A model generated the notes under the pieces. It saw nothing but the letters and a program-made list of their open reading frames with translations. It was not told the DNA's origin and did no database searches. A program made the translations under genes and the position numbers. Positions 26,476 to 34,778 of a DNA stretch of 64,000 nt are shown here, piece after piece; position 1 is the first letter of the stretch, and every line of letters starts with the position of its first letter. The DNA lies in NCBI GenBank assembly GCA_001898965.1, contig MKVW01000004.1, positions 26,185 through 90,184 of the forward strand, written 5' to 3'. The DNA comes from Rhizobiales bacterium 62-17 (GTDB lineage: Bacteria > Pseudomonadota > Alphaproteobacteria > Rhizobiales > Beijerinckiaceae).

Positions 26476-26553
26476 TTATCGTTGGCAGAAGACTGAAATA
26501 TCGGATTGCCATTGAGCAACAGCATCAGTCTATCCGCTTTATTGCCCCAGCCC

Positions 26554-27618
26554 TCATCCCACCTCCGGCCCCTTCCCCGCCTCCGGCTTAAACTCCGCCA
26601 GCGGTTTCTCGCCTGCCTTCAAACTCTCCAGATAAGCCTCGGTGAAATCCATCTTGATTTCGGTCCACAGCGGCAGGTGGTCGGACATCTGCCATGTCCG
26701 CCATTTTTTGTAAGCCGCCGCATCGGTCTTGGCCGGCTTGCCGGTCTTGGTCTTCTTCGGCATCGCCGCTTTATAGGCCGCGAAATCCGCCTCGCGGAAC
26801 ACATAGTCCTGCCAGGGGAAGTTGCCGGCCTTGCGGATTTCGACGAGCTTGTTTTGCGTGCGCAGCGCGATCTGGTCGTAATAATGCGCGCTCGCCAAAG
26901 CGGTGGGCTTGCGCAATTGTGCCGGCACTTCGAAGCCGCCGCCTAAAAGCGCGTTCATCGTCGGATCGGTCGGATTGAGGATGTTGAAATCGCCGAGCAG
27001 AATGTAAGTCTCGCCGTCCTTCTTCTGCCGTGCCGTGAAGAAATTGGCGATGTCGGATATCTCGCGCTTGCGCTTGGTCGTATCCGCGGCCGAGCCATAA
27101 TAGATATGCACGGTGCAGAGATTGAACTTGAACCAGCCGGCCTGGAAGGCGACGAGAAAAGGCGTGCGGTTGAACTGCGGCTGATCCACGCCTTTCTTCG
27201 CCGGCAGCACGATCTCGCCCGCCATATGGCGAAACCTGATCTTGCGCGTGTCGAAGACGAAGGCGAGCCGCTCCATATTGCCGCTCTGATCGGTGACGAT
27301 ATAGTCCCAATGCGGTCCGAGCAGGCGCATCACCTGCTGAAACTCCGCCATGTCCTCGTTCACCTCCTGCACGGCGACGAGATCGAAGGCGGAGATCACC
27401 TCGGCGATATAAAGCAGGGTCTCCGGCAGGCGCGGCGACGGATTGAGCCGATGCCCGCCAAAATCGCGGATGTTCCACGTGGCGAGATGAAAGCTGTCCT
27501 GTTTGTTGTTGGGCGAGACATTTTGCGCGAGCCCGGCGCGCAAGGCCAGCAGGCGATCAATCGCGCGATCGCGCGCCCCCGTATCCTGCCAGAACCGCAG
27601 CCCGGAATATTGAACCAT
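26554..27618 (-). CDS. Endonuclease/exonuclease/phosphatase (EEP) family protein
   Basis: A 354-residue EEP-fold phosphodiesterase. Landmarks in order are ATWNIRDFGG (metal-site Asn) near residue 45, LVAVQEVNED (metal-binding Glu) near residue 80, YILLGDFNIL (Asp/Asn pair) near residue 210 and MSDHLPLWTE (catalytic Asp-His) near residue 320. ATG 27618, with GGGGG upstream, is preferred over GTG 27630. The substrate could be DNA, RNA or phospholipid; no signal peptide is seen. It is convergent with the helicase gene (78 bp gap). Base composition is back to the genome norm, so it probably does not belong to the defence insert. Confidence 0.88.
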   Translation of the reverse strand: MVQYSGLRFWQDTGARDRAIDRLLALRAGLAQNVSPNNKQDSFHLATWNIRDFGGHRLNPSPRLPETLLYIAEVISAFDLVAVQEVNEDMAEFQQVMRLLGPHWDYIVTDQSGNMERLAFVFDTRKIRFRHMAGEIVLPAKKGVDQPQFNRTPFLVAFQAGWFKFNLCTVHIYYGSAADTTKRKREISDIANFFTARQKKDGETYILLGDFNILNPTDPTMNALLGGGFEVPAQLRKPTALASAHYYDQIALRTQNKLVEIRKAGNFPWQDYVFREADFAAYKAAMPKKTKTGKPAKTDAAAYKKWRTWQMSDHLPLWTEIKMDFTEAYLESLKAGEKPLAEFKPEAGKGPEVG

Positions 27619-27680
27619 CGCAGCCCCCACTGTGAGCAGAGGAAAGTGTAGCAGAATGCAGGGGGTTGAAAATCCCTTGA

Positions 27681-27748
27681 GGCCGCAGCCTCCGTGTCAT
27701 CCCGGACGCGCTGAAAGCGCGATCCGGGAACCAGGGGCGAGTGGTAGA
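27681..27748 (+). repeat. Palindromic repeat, left arm enclosing GIY-YIG gene (copy C)
   Basis: Runs from GGCCGCAGCC through TGTCATCCCGGA, a hairpin (CCGGA ... TCCGG with inner GCGC stem), to CCAGGGGCGAGTGGTAGA, ending 15 bp from the GIY-YIG stop codon. It is the inverted counterpart of the arm at 28091-28160 and belongs to the same family as copies B, D and E. Confidence 0.88.
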
Positions 27749-27762
27749 GCCCATCGATAGTC

Positions 27763-28056
27763 CTAGCCGTTCAACGTCTCATACAAATCATTCCACTGCG
27801 GATTGGCCGTCTCGATCAGTTGCAGCTTCCAGTCCCGGCGCCACCGTTTGAGTTTCTTCTCGCGTGCGATCGCATCGTCGATCTCGCTATGCTCCTCGTA
27901 CCAAACGAGCTTCGAAACGTCGTGGCGGGCCGTGAAACCAGGGGCGGCTTTCGTCTTATGCTCATGCACGCGTCGGACAAGATCATTGCTCACACCGGTG
28001 TAAAGCGTACCGTTGCGACCACTCGCGAGAATGTAAACCCAATAAGACTGCGGCAT
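27763..28056 (-). CDS. GIY-YIG nuclease superfamily protein (YhbQ-like)
   Basis: A 97-residue single-domain GIY-YIG protein. The motif pair appears as WVYILAS near residue 5 and LYTGVSNDL near residue 17, followed by the catalytic-type arginine in LVRRVHEH and the conserved glutamate in LVWYEEHSE; EKKLKRWRRDWK gives a basic end that could bind DNA. Such small proteins are often called UPF0213 or URI-like and are multicopy in alphaproteobacteria; most have no assigned role. It is enclosed on both sides by inverted arms of a palindromic repeat found without the gene elsewhere in this window. Confidence 0.93.
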   Translation of the reverse strand: MPQSYWVYILASGRNGTLYTGVSNDLVRRVHEHKTKAAPGFTARHDVSKLVWYEEHSEIDDAIAREKKLKRWRRDWKLQLIETANPQWNDLYETLNG

Positions 28057-28090
28057 GGGTGGATTCTTGATGGCTTCATCGATGCCTCAG

Positions 28091-28160
28091 TCTACCACAC
28101 GCCCCTGGATCCCGGATCACCTGCTGCGCAGGTGTCCGGGATGACACCAAGGCTGCGGCC
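28091..28160 (-). repeat. Palindromic repeat, right arm enclosing GIY-YIG gene (copy C)
   Basis: In inverse orientation to 27681-27748: TCTACCACACGCCCCTGG at the inner end, a strong hairpin (CCCGGA, CACCTGC, TGC, GCAGGTG, TCCGGG), then ATGACACCAAGG and CTGCGGCC at the outer end. Outer ends of both arms therefore read GGCCGCAGCC and face away from the gene. Confidence 0.88.
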
Positions 28161-28260
28161 TAGGCTTCACCCGAAGCCAACTTTGCCACCGCCGCCCCGC
28201 CCCACCCTCGCCACGATCACAACCGATCTTGCCCGCTCCTTCCTCTCCGGGGACTCTGCA

Positions 28261-28869
28261 ATGTTTTCACGACGACGTTTACTCGCCGCCGCTGGCGGCC
28301 TGGCCGCGCTCGACCTGGTGCCGGCCACGGCCGCCCCCGCCGAGCCATGGGCGAAGAAACTGTTGCAGGCGGCGCAGGCGCAGATTGGCGTCACCACGCG
28401 CTATGCGCCAGCCTATGCGCGCATCGGCTTTCCCAATGGCGACGTGCCGCGCGAGGGCGGGGTGTGCACCGATGTGATCATCCGCGCCTATCGCGATGCC
28501 TTCGCGCGCGATCTCCAGCAATTGGTCCATCGCGACATGGCGGCGAATTTCGCGCTCTATCCCAAGACATGGGGGCTCAGCCGGCCTGACCCCAATATCG
28601 ATCACCGCCGCGTCGGCAATCTGCAAACCTTCCTGCGCCGTCACGGCCGCGCTTTGCCCGTGACGCGCGTCGCCACCGATTACGCGCCGGGCGATATCTA
28701 CACCTGCCTGCTGCCCGGCAACCTGCCGCATATCGGCTTCGTCGCCGACAAAGCCGGCAGCGATGGCGCGACGCCTTTGATCATCCACAACATCGGCCAG
28801 GGCGCACGCCTGGAAAACCGCCTGTTCGACTTCCCCCTCACCGGCCACTACCGCTATCCGGTGGCGTGA
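28261..28869 (+). CDS. DUF1287 domain-containing exported protein
   Basis: A 202-residue protein starting with a twin-arginine-like signal, SRRRLLAAAGGLAAL, ending near TAAPAEP. The body has the DUF1287 landmarks DVPREGGVCTDVIIRAYR near residue 62 with its cysteine, DPNIDHRRVGNLQTFL near residue 118 and HIGFVADK near residue 158. The Cys and two His positions resemble a papain-like or NlpC-type active site, but no activity is established. ATG 28261 has GGGGA upstream. It lies between two repeat pairs. Confidence 0.88.
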   Translation: MFSRRRLLAAAGGLAALDLVPATAAPAEPWAKKLLQAAQAQIGVTTRYAPAYARIGFPNGDVPREGGVCTDVIIRAYRDAFARDLQQLVHRDMAANFALYPKTWGLSRPDPNIDHRRVGNLQTFLRRHGRALPVTRVATDYAPGDIYTCLLPGNLPHIGFVADKAGSDGATPLIIHNIGQGARLENRLFDFPLTGHYRYPVA

Positions 28870-28884
28870 GATGGCCAATACGCC

Positions 28885-29070
28885 GAAGCCTTCGTGTCAT
28901 CCCCGACAGCCGCGCAGCGGCTGAGCGGGGATCCAGGGGCAAATGGTAGAATAATGATCGGACCTGCGGCGCTCGATCGTCACGCCGCGCTTTACCACTC
29001 GCCCCTGGATTCCCGCTCGCGCCGATGTCTAAAAATTTTGGCGCGTCGGGAATGACACGAAGGCTGCGGC
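28885..29070. repeat. Paired palindromic repeat (copy D)
   Basis: Left arm 28885-28950 carries TGTCATCCCCGAC, a hairpin (CAGCCGC-GCA-GCGGCTG core) and ATCCAGGGGC ... ATGGTAGA. Right arm 28991-29070 is inverted, with CCCCTGGATTCCCG, an atypical long loop containing TCTAAAAATTTTGG, and outer GGGAATGACACGAAGGC. The arms are 40 bp apart. It sits between the DUF1287 stop and the convergent oxidase stop. Confidence 0.88.
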
Positions 29071-29071
29071 C

Positions 29072-30592
29072 CTAACCTATTCCATACCGCCCCGGCGCGA
29101 TGACGCCGTTGGGATCAAGCGCCTGTTTGATGCCGTTGCAGGCGCCCTGAAAGCTCGCCGCCGTCTGCTGCATGTGGAAGGCGTGATAATCGATCGGCGC
29201 GCGGCCGACGAAGACGCCACGGCTCGCCACCGCTTCCGACATTTTCTTGTAGCAGGCATCGGCGCGCTGGCGCTCGTCCTCATCCTCGCGATTGAAGACG
29301 ATGACATGCAGGCCGCGCGCAAAACGGGCGCTGCACACATTCATCACCATGTAATCGAGGCCGTTATCCTCATAAATCTTGCGGCACAAAGCCTGGAATT
29401 CGTTGGCAACCTTGCCGTCCATCGGCGTGCCCGGCAGGAACCAGGTGTTGCCGCCGCCCGGCCGCCATTTCAACAAGCCCAGTTCGCCATGGCTCGGCAC
29501 GCCGGAGAAAGCGTTGATCGCCACCTGCAACGGCCCGATCGCCTGCGCTTCCTCATGCGAAATGTATCTCGCCTTGCCGGAACGCTCGAAGACATCGCGC
29601 ACGCGCCGGATCATCGGTTCCACCGCCTCGGCGCTGGCGCCATAGAACGCGCCGGAGACGGTCCAAGCGCCAAGGCCATGGCGCTCACGTAACGCGCGGC
29701 GGCCCTCATCGCTCATCGCCTTGCGCGGGTTCGCCCGATATTCAGGGCTCTCGCCTTCCGAGCCGCAGAGATAAAGATCGTTGGCGAGGCGAAACAAAGT
29801 CGGCACGAAATTCGACATTTTCAGCGGCCGGCACAGTTCGACGATTTCTTCCAGATCGCCGTCGTCGGGAAAGGCGAAGTGGAAACTGCGCACCGCCGGC
29901 GGGCGCGGCATCAGCCACATGCCCATGCGGGTGACGATGCCATAGTTCGATTGCGCGAACAGGCCGTCGATCACAGGCCCATAGGAATATTTCGACGTGT
30001 GCCAATTGGTCGGCGTGTCGCTCGCCAGCGCCCCGTCGCCCGTGCGCAGGATATCGCCATTGCCGAGCACCACTTCCATGCCGCAGGCGGTGCCGAAATG
30101 ATCGAAGTAAGGCCCGTAGCCGGCGCCCTTGTCGAGCGCATTGCCGATGACGCCGCCTTGCGGCGGGCCGGAGGTGACATCGACCATGTAGCGATTGCCG
30201 AGCCGCACCAGCTCGTCATGCATCATCTGATAGCTGACGCCCGGCTCCACCACCGCATAGCCCAGCCGCTCGCTGACTTCGAGAACACGGTTCATCCGCG
30301 CGCCAAGATCGACCACCACCTGGCCCGCCAACGTGGCCGAGCGGCTGCCGAGGCCGATGTTGTTACCGGTGCTGATCGGATAGAGCGGAATCTTGTGCGC
30401 GTTGGCCGCCTTGACGATGGCCTGCACATGCTGTGTCGACGAGGGAGTGACCACCGCCGCCGGCGGCCGGTCGCCGCCCGGCATGGTGTTTTCGCCATAA
30501 CGCGCGATCGTCTCAGCGCTGACATTAACCGCATCAGGGCCGACATCGCGGGCCACGTCTTTCAGAAAAGCTTCGAGTGCTGCGGCGTTCAT
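29072..30592 (-). CDS. VAO/PCMH-family FAD-binding oxidoreductase (4-cresol methylhydroxylase-like)
   Basis: A 506-residue flavoprotein with an FAD_binding_4 domain: VVTPSSTQHVQAIVKAANAH near residue 50, the pyrophosphate loop YPISTGNNIGLGS, and PPQGGVIGNALDKGAGYGPYFDHFG near residue 150 in compact form GNALDKGAGYGPY, matching 4-cresol methylhydroxylase, eugenol hydroxylase and vanillyl-alcohol oxidase. The C-terminal cap ends ALDPNGVIAPGRYG. ATG 30592 has GGGAGGA upstream. It follows a GlcF-like iron-sulfur gene by 13 bp, an odd partner because PCMH-type enzymes use a cytochrome c. Substrate is probably a para-alkyl phenol or aromatic alcohol, by family only. Confidence 0.87.
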   Translation of the reverse strand: MNAAALEAFLKDVARDVGPDAVNVSAETIARYGENTMPGGDRPPAAVVTPSSTQHVQAIVKAANAHKIPLYPISTGNNIGLGSRSATLAGQVVVDLGARMNRVLEVSERLGYAVVEPGVSYQMMHDELVRLGNRYMVDVTSGPPQGGVIGNALDKGAGYGPYFDHFGTACGMEVVLGNGDILRTGDGALASDTPTNWHTSKYSYGPVIDGLFAQSNYGIVTRMGMWLMPRPPAVRSFHFAFPDDGDLEEIVELCRPLKMSNFVPTLFRLANDLYLCGSEGESPEYRANPRKAMSDEGRRALRERHGLGAWTVSGAFYGASAEAVEPMIRRVRDVFERSGKARYISHEEAQAIGPLQVAINAFSGVPSHGELGLLKWRPGGGNTWFLPGTPMDGKVANEFQALCRKIYEDNGLDYMVMNVCSARFARGLHVIVFNREDEDERQRADACYKKMSEAVASRGVFVGRAPIDYHAFHMQQTAASFQGACNGIKQALDPNGVIAPGRYGIG

Positions 30593-30605
30593 GCGCTCCT
30601 CCCAA

Positions 30606-31961
30606 TTACCAGAAATTGTCGCCGCCGCTCGGCGGCTCGTCCTTGATCGCCACGGGCGACGGTGGCGCACGCAGCGAGCGGCCCTGCAAGGCCGGCGGCA
30701 TCGGGCCGCCCGTCGCCCAGTCGAGCAGTTCCACCGTGTGAACGATGGGCAACGGCAGATAGCGGCCGATCTGCATCATGCAGCCGATATTGCCCGTCGC
30801 CAGGATGTCGGGATCGGCGCCGGTGATATGCGCGGCCTTGCGCCGCCCCAATTGCGCGGCCATCTCCGGATGCAGCAGATTATAAGTGCCAGCCGAACCG
30901 CAGCAGAAATGCTTTTCCGCGATGTCCTGCACGCGATAGCCCGCCGCCTGCAACAGATCGCGCGGCGGCCGGATCACCTTCTGCACATGCTGCATGGAAC
31001 AGGGATCGTGATAGGCGATTTTATAAGCGCGGGTCTCCACCGGCGCCTGCAAGCCGAGCCGCGCCAGAAATTCGGTGACGTCGCACGCGAGCGCCGCCAC
31101 GGCGCGCGCCGGTGCGGCCATGTCGGCATCGCGCGCGAACAGATGGCCATAGTCCTTCACCGTCGTGCCGCAGCCCGATGCGTTGACGATGACAGCATCA
31201 AGGCCTTCGCCCGCAATCTCGCGCTGCCATGCCAGCACATTGGCCCGCGCCGAGGCCTTGGCATCCTGCTCCCGGCCCATATGCAAGGTGAGTGAGCCGC
31301 AACAGCCGGCCTCTTGGGCGATCACCACGTCGCAGCCATGCCGTTGCAACAGGCGGATGGTCGCCGCATTGATGGCACCGTTCAAAACCTGCTGCGCGCA
31401 ACCCGCCAGCAAAGCGACGCGCGCCCGCCGCTTACCCTCAGCCTTGAACACCTGCGGCGGCAGAATGTCCGTCACCGTCTCATCCGGCACCATGTCGAGC
31501 AGCGGCCGCAACGGCGCTGGCATCACGCCGCGTAGCGGCTTGCCCAGACGGCCCAACATCAACGCACCGCGAAAACGCTGCGGATATGGCAGGATGCGCG
31601 CCAACGTCGCCCGCAGCAGGCGCGCAGCCGGCGCACGCCGATAATTTTCTTCGATATAGATGCGGGCACGATCGATCAGGTGCACATAATCGACCTTCGC
31701 CGCGCAGGTGGTCATGCACGACAGGCACGAGAGGCAATTGTCGAGATGTAAAACCGTCTCGGGTTTCGGCGCCCCGCCCTGCTCGAGCATTTCTCGGATG
31801 AGATCGATGCGCCCGCGCGGCGCTTCATTCTCGTCGCGGGTCAGAACGTAAGTCGGGCAGGCATTGGTGCAGAAGCCATAATGAACGCAGGTTTCGAGAA
31901 TGGCATTGGCTTCGGCGATGTCGGGCCGCTCAAGCTGTTCAGGGGTGAAATGGGTGCGCAT
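30606..31961 (-). CDS. GlcF-like iron-sulfur subunit of a FAD-linked oxidase
   Basis: A 451-residue protein with two ferredoxin-type [4Fe-4S] clusters near the N-terminus (CVHYGFCTNACPTY and CLSCLSCMTTCAA) and two CCG domains, visible as CCGSLTLHMG near residue 235 and CCGSAGTYNL near residue 355. This is the architecture of glycolate oxidase subunit GlcF, which passes electrons from a flavoprotein to the quinone pool. ATG 31961 removes a non-conserved leader and starts MRTHFTPEQL, normal for GlcF. It is the first gene of a pair with the VAO-type oxidase and is divergent from an AraC-type regulator; a GlcD-like gene follows that regulator. Confidence 0.9.
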   Translation of the reverse strand: MRTHFTPEQLERPDIAEANAILETCVHYGFCTNACPTYVLTRDENEAPRGRIDLIREMLEQGGAPKPETVLHLDNCLSCLSCMTTCAAKVDYVHLIDRARIYIEENYRRAPAARLLRATLARILPYPQRFRGALMLGRLGKPLRGVMPAPLRPLLDMVPDETVTDILPPQVFKAEGKRRARVALLAGCAQQVLNGAINAATIRLLQRHGCDVVIAQEAGCCGSLTLHMGREQDAKASARANVLAWQREIAGEGLDAVIVNASGCGTTVKDYGHLFARDADMAAPARAVAALACDVTEFLARLGLQAPVETRAYKIAYHDPCSMQHVQKVIRPPRDLLQAAGYRVQDIAEKHFCCGSAGTYNLLHPEMAAQLGRRKAAHITGADPDILATGNIGCMMQIGRYLPLPIVHTVELLDWATGGPMPPALQGRSLRAPPSPVAIKDEPPSGGDNFW

Positions 31962-32119
31962 GCCGTGCCGCTTCGTTGATGGGGCACTTTTGCAGACCGA
32001 CTCCCACCGGGCTTGGACATGAGCGCAGGCGATTTGACCGTCCGCGCAGCCCAAATGCATATATTTCAGGCTTGAAATTTCGTGTAAGCTCCTGCCAGCG
32101 TAAGCGAGAAAGCAGTGGG

Positions 32120-33070
32120 ATGGCTGTGACGGGCGCGACCAACGAGACTTGGACGACAGAGACCGTGCGGACGGTGGATCGCCTGGCCTACTGGCGCGAA
32201 ATCGTCTGCCAGACCATTCTCAACGTCTCGCCCGAAAGCGAAGCCCAGCCCGCTTTCCAAGCCAGCATCGCCGCGCACAATTACGGCGCCTTCAAAGTGG
32301 CGCAGTTTCGCTCGCAGCGTCACCGCATCCTGCGCCGGCCGCAGCATATCCGGCGCGAGGATGAGCCGACCTATCTGGTGAGCCTGCAGGTGGCCGGGCA
32401 AAGTCTCATCGCCCAGGACGAAACGCGCTTCGCCCTTAATCCCGGCGAAATCGCCATCATGGACAGCCGCCGGCCATTCGAGATGCGCTTCGAGGCGCCG
32501 GTGCAGCGGCTGATCGCCATTATTCCGAGCACCGTTTTGGAGCCGCGCATTCCGCGGCTGAAGCGCGCACGCACCCTCAAGATCGAGACGAGCGCGCCCT
32601 ATGCCGCGATGACGCAGCAGCATATCCGCCAACTGGTGGGGAGCGATGCCTTGCCTGGCATCGAAGCGCATCTGCTCGTCGAAAATCTCTACAATCTCCT
32701 GGCGCTTTCTACCCGGAGTGAAGATGCCGGGCGGCCCGACCACGAAGTGCAACTCGAAAACATCCTCGCCTTCTGCCGCAGCAATCTGTTCAATCCGGAA
32801 CTTTCGCCGGCACTGGTCGCGCGCGGTTTCGGCATTTCGCTACGCACATTGCACAAACGCTTCGAAAGCACCGGACTGAGCTTTGGCGACTGGGTGACCG
32901 AGCGACGCTTGGAAAGCTGCCGCGAAGCGCTGAGCGACCCACACCAAATCGACCAGAACATTTCCCAGATCGCCTATCGTGCCGGTTTCAACGACCTCTC
33001 GCATTTCTGCCGGCTCTTCAAGCGCCGCTATGGCGTGAGCGCCAGCGCCTGGCGCGGTCGCCGCAATTAA
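32120..33070 (+). CDS. AraC-family transcriptional regulator (FeaR/NphR-like)
   Basis: A 316-residue regulator. The N-terminal 200 residues form an AraC_binding_2-like sensor (FALNPGEIAIMDSRRPFEMRF core near residue 108) and the C-terminal 100 residues hold two helix-turn-helix motifs, LVARGFGISLRTLHKRF and ISQIAYRAGFNDLSHFCRLF, with typical RRYGVSASAWR at the end. The family often activates degradation of aromatic acids, amines or phenols. ATG 32120 is chosen as the first start giving family-like sequence. It is divergent from the GlcF/VAO pair and runs into the GlcD-like gene, so it may control both. Confidence 0.92.
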   Translation: MAVTGATNETWTTETVRTVDRLAYWREIVCQTILNVSPESEAQPAFQASIAAHNYGAFKVAQFRSQRHRILRRPQHIRREDEPTYLVSLQVAGQSLIAQDETRFALNPGEIAIMDSRRPFEMRFEAPVQRLIAIIPSTVLEPRIPRLKRARTLKIETSAPYAAMTQQHIRQLVGSDALPGIEAHLLVENLYNLLALSTRSEDAGRPDHEVQLENILAFCRSNLFNPELSPALVARGFGISLRTLHKRFESTGLSFGDWVTERRLESCREALSDPHQIDQNISQIAYRAGFNDLSHFCRLFKRRYGVSASAWRGRRN

Positions 33071-33129
33071 GCGGATTGTTCCGCCGCGCCAACCCTTCTA
33101 ATGTCCACTTTCGGCTCCGATCTCAGGAA

Positions 33130-34551
33130 ATGCTCTTGAACACGCACCAGACCATCACCGCGACGCGCCCGCCTCAAGCCGCCCTCGACACCGTGCGCGA
33201 CGCCTTGGCCAAGAAATTCGGCAATCGCTATTCGGCCAACGAGACCGTGCGCCAGCAACACGGCCACACCCTCACCTGGACGCCGACACAGGCACCCGAT
33301 GCGGTGGTCTTCGCGCAGTCGACCGAGGAAGTGGCCGAGATCGTCAAGCTCTGCGCCTTAAATCGCGTGCCGGTCATTCCCTATGGCACGGGCACGTCGC
33401 TCGAAGGCCATGTCAATGCGCCCTTTGGCGGCATCTGCATTGATCTGTCCCAGATGAAGCGTGTCGTCGCCGTTCATGCCGAAGACCTCAATGTCGTCGT
33501 CGAGCCCGGCATCACCCGCAAGGAGCTGAACGAATATCTGCGCGACACCGGCCTGTTCTTTCCCATCGATCCGGGCGCCGATGCCTCGGTCGGCGGCATG
33601 GTGTCGACGCGCGCGTCCGGTACCAATGCGGTGCGCTACGGCACGATGAAGGACAATGTGCTCTCGCTCACCGTGGTCATGCCCGATGGCGAGATCGTCA
33701 AGACGGCGAGCCGCGCCAAGAAATCCTCCGCCGGCTATGATCTCACCCGCCTGTTCGTCGGCGCCGAAGGCACGCTCGGCGTCATCACCGAAATCACCTT
33801 GCGCCTCTACGGCATTCCCGAAGCGATTTCGGCTGGTGTCTGCACCTTCCCCACGGTGCGCGCCTGTTGCGATGCCACCATCGCCACCATTCAAAGCGGC
33901 CTGCCGGTGGCACGCATCGAACTGCTCGACGCCCTCATGGTCCACGCCGTCAACCTGCATTCCAAACTCGGCCTGCCGGAAGAGCCGATGCTGCTGCTGG
34001 AGTTTCACGGCACCGATGCCAGCGTGAAGGAACAGGCGGAACGCTTCGGCGAGATCGCCCAGGAATTCGGCGGCGGCGATTTCGTCTGGGCCACCAAGCC
34101 GGAGGATCGCACGAAGCTCTGGCAGGCGCGCCACGATGGCTATTGGGCCGGTTTCACCCTGCGCCCCGGCGCCAAATCACTGGCCTCGGACGTCTGCGTG
34201 CCGATCTCGCGCCTGGCCGATTGCGTCGAGGAGACCTATCGCGACCTCGCCGAGGCGAAACTCGTCGCGCCGATCCTCGGCCATGTCGGCGACGGCAATT
34301 TCCACGTCAATCTTCTCGTCAACATGGACGATAAAGACGAAGTCGCTCGCACCGAGGCCTTCCTTGAGCGGCTTGTGCTGCGCGGCATCGCCATGGAAGG
34401 CACGTGCACCGGCGAACATGGCGTCGGCCAGGCCAAGATGAAATATCTCCTCAAGGAACACTCGCCGGCAACGCTCGATCTGATGCGCACGCTCAAGCGC
34501 TCGATCGATCCCCTCAACATCATGAATCCCGGCAAGGTGGTCAGCGTCTGA
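33130..34551 (+). CDS. GlcD/D-lactate dehydrogenase-like FAD-linked oxidase
   Basis: A 473-residue FAD_binding_4/FAD-oxidase_C protein, soluble, oxidising 2-hydroxy acids such as glycolate or D-lactate. Landmarks are PDAVVFAQSTEEVAEIVKLC near residue 55, PVIPYGTGTSLEGH with the FAD pyrophosphate site, GADASVGGMVSTRASGTNAV, LFVGAEGTLGVITEI and the C-terminal HVGDGNFHVN and GEHGVGQAKM with metal-binding histidines. ATG 33130 has AGGA only two bases away; TTG 33136 with better spacing is an alternative. It could pair with the GlcF-like protein encoded across the regulator. Confidence 0.93.
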   Translation: MLLNTHQTITATRPPQAALDTVRDALAKKFGNRYSANETVRQQHGHTLTWTPTQAPDAVVFAQSTEEVAEIVKLCALNRVPVIPYGTGTSLEGHVNAPFGGICIDLSQMKRVVAVHAEDLNVVVEPGITRKELNEYLRDTGLFFPIDPGADASVGGMVSTRASGTNAVRYGTMKDNVLSLTVVMPDGEIVKTASRAKKSSAGYDLTRLFVGAEGTLGVITEITLRLYGIPEAISAGVCTFPTVRACCDATIATIQSGLPVARIELLDALMVHAVNLHSKLGLPEEPMLLLEFHGTDASVKEQAERFGEIAQEFGGGDFVWATKPEDRTKLWQARHDGYWAGFTLRPGAKSLASDVCVPISRLADCVEETYRDLAEAKLVAPILGHVGDGNFHVNLLVNMDDKDEVARTEAFLERLVLRGIAMEGTCTGEHGVGQAKMKYLLKEHSPATLDLMRTLKRSIDPLNIMNPGKVVSV

Positions 34552-34574
34552 GATATCAATCAATGTTCAAAGGC

Positions 34575-34740
34575 CGAAACCTCGGCGTCATTCCGGATAC
34601 TTGTGCAGCAAGTGATCCGGCAGCCCGGGGGGCAAAGGCCGCGATGTTGCTGATGGATCGGGAGCGGCCATCAACCATGCAGCATTCTACTCTGTAGCCT
34701 CTTGATCCCGGATCGCCTGCGGCGCCCAGGATGACACCAA
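34575..34740. repeat. Paired palindromic repeat, degenerate (copy E)
   Basis: Left arm about 34575-34635 has CGTCATTCCGGAT, a hairpin (TCCGGAT ... GTGATCCGG) and AGCCCGGGGGGC. Right arm about 34685-34740 has TTCTACTC, CTTGATCCCGGATCGCC and AGGATGACACC. It lacks several conserved positions of copies B to D and looks like an older insertion. It sits between the GlcD-like gene and a Bug receptor gene. Confidence 0.75.
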
Positions 34741-34778
34741 AATTTCGACGACACGTTCAAAATGAGGAGGAAAAGAAT

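Noticed and set aside
26554..27618. EEP nuclease as a third component of the OLD/helicase defence module
   Set aside because: It is convergent with the helicase gene, has normal G+C, and EEP proteins are not a regular partner of this system.
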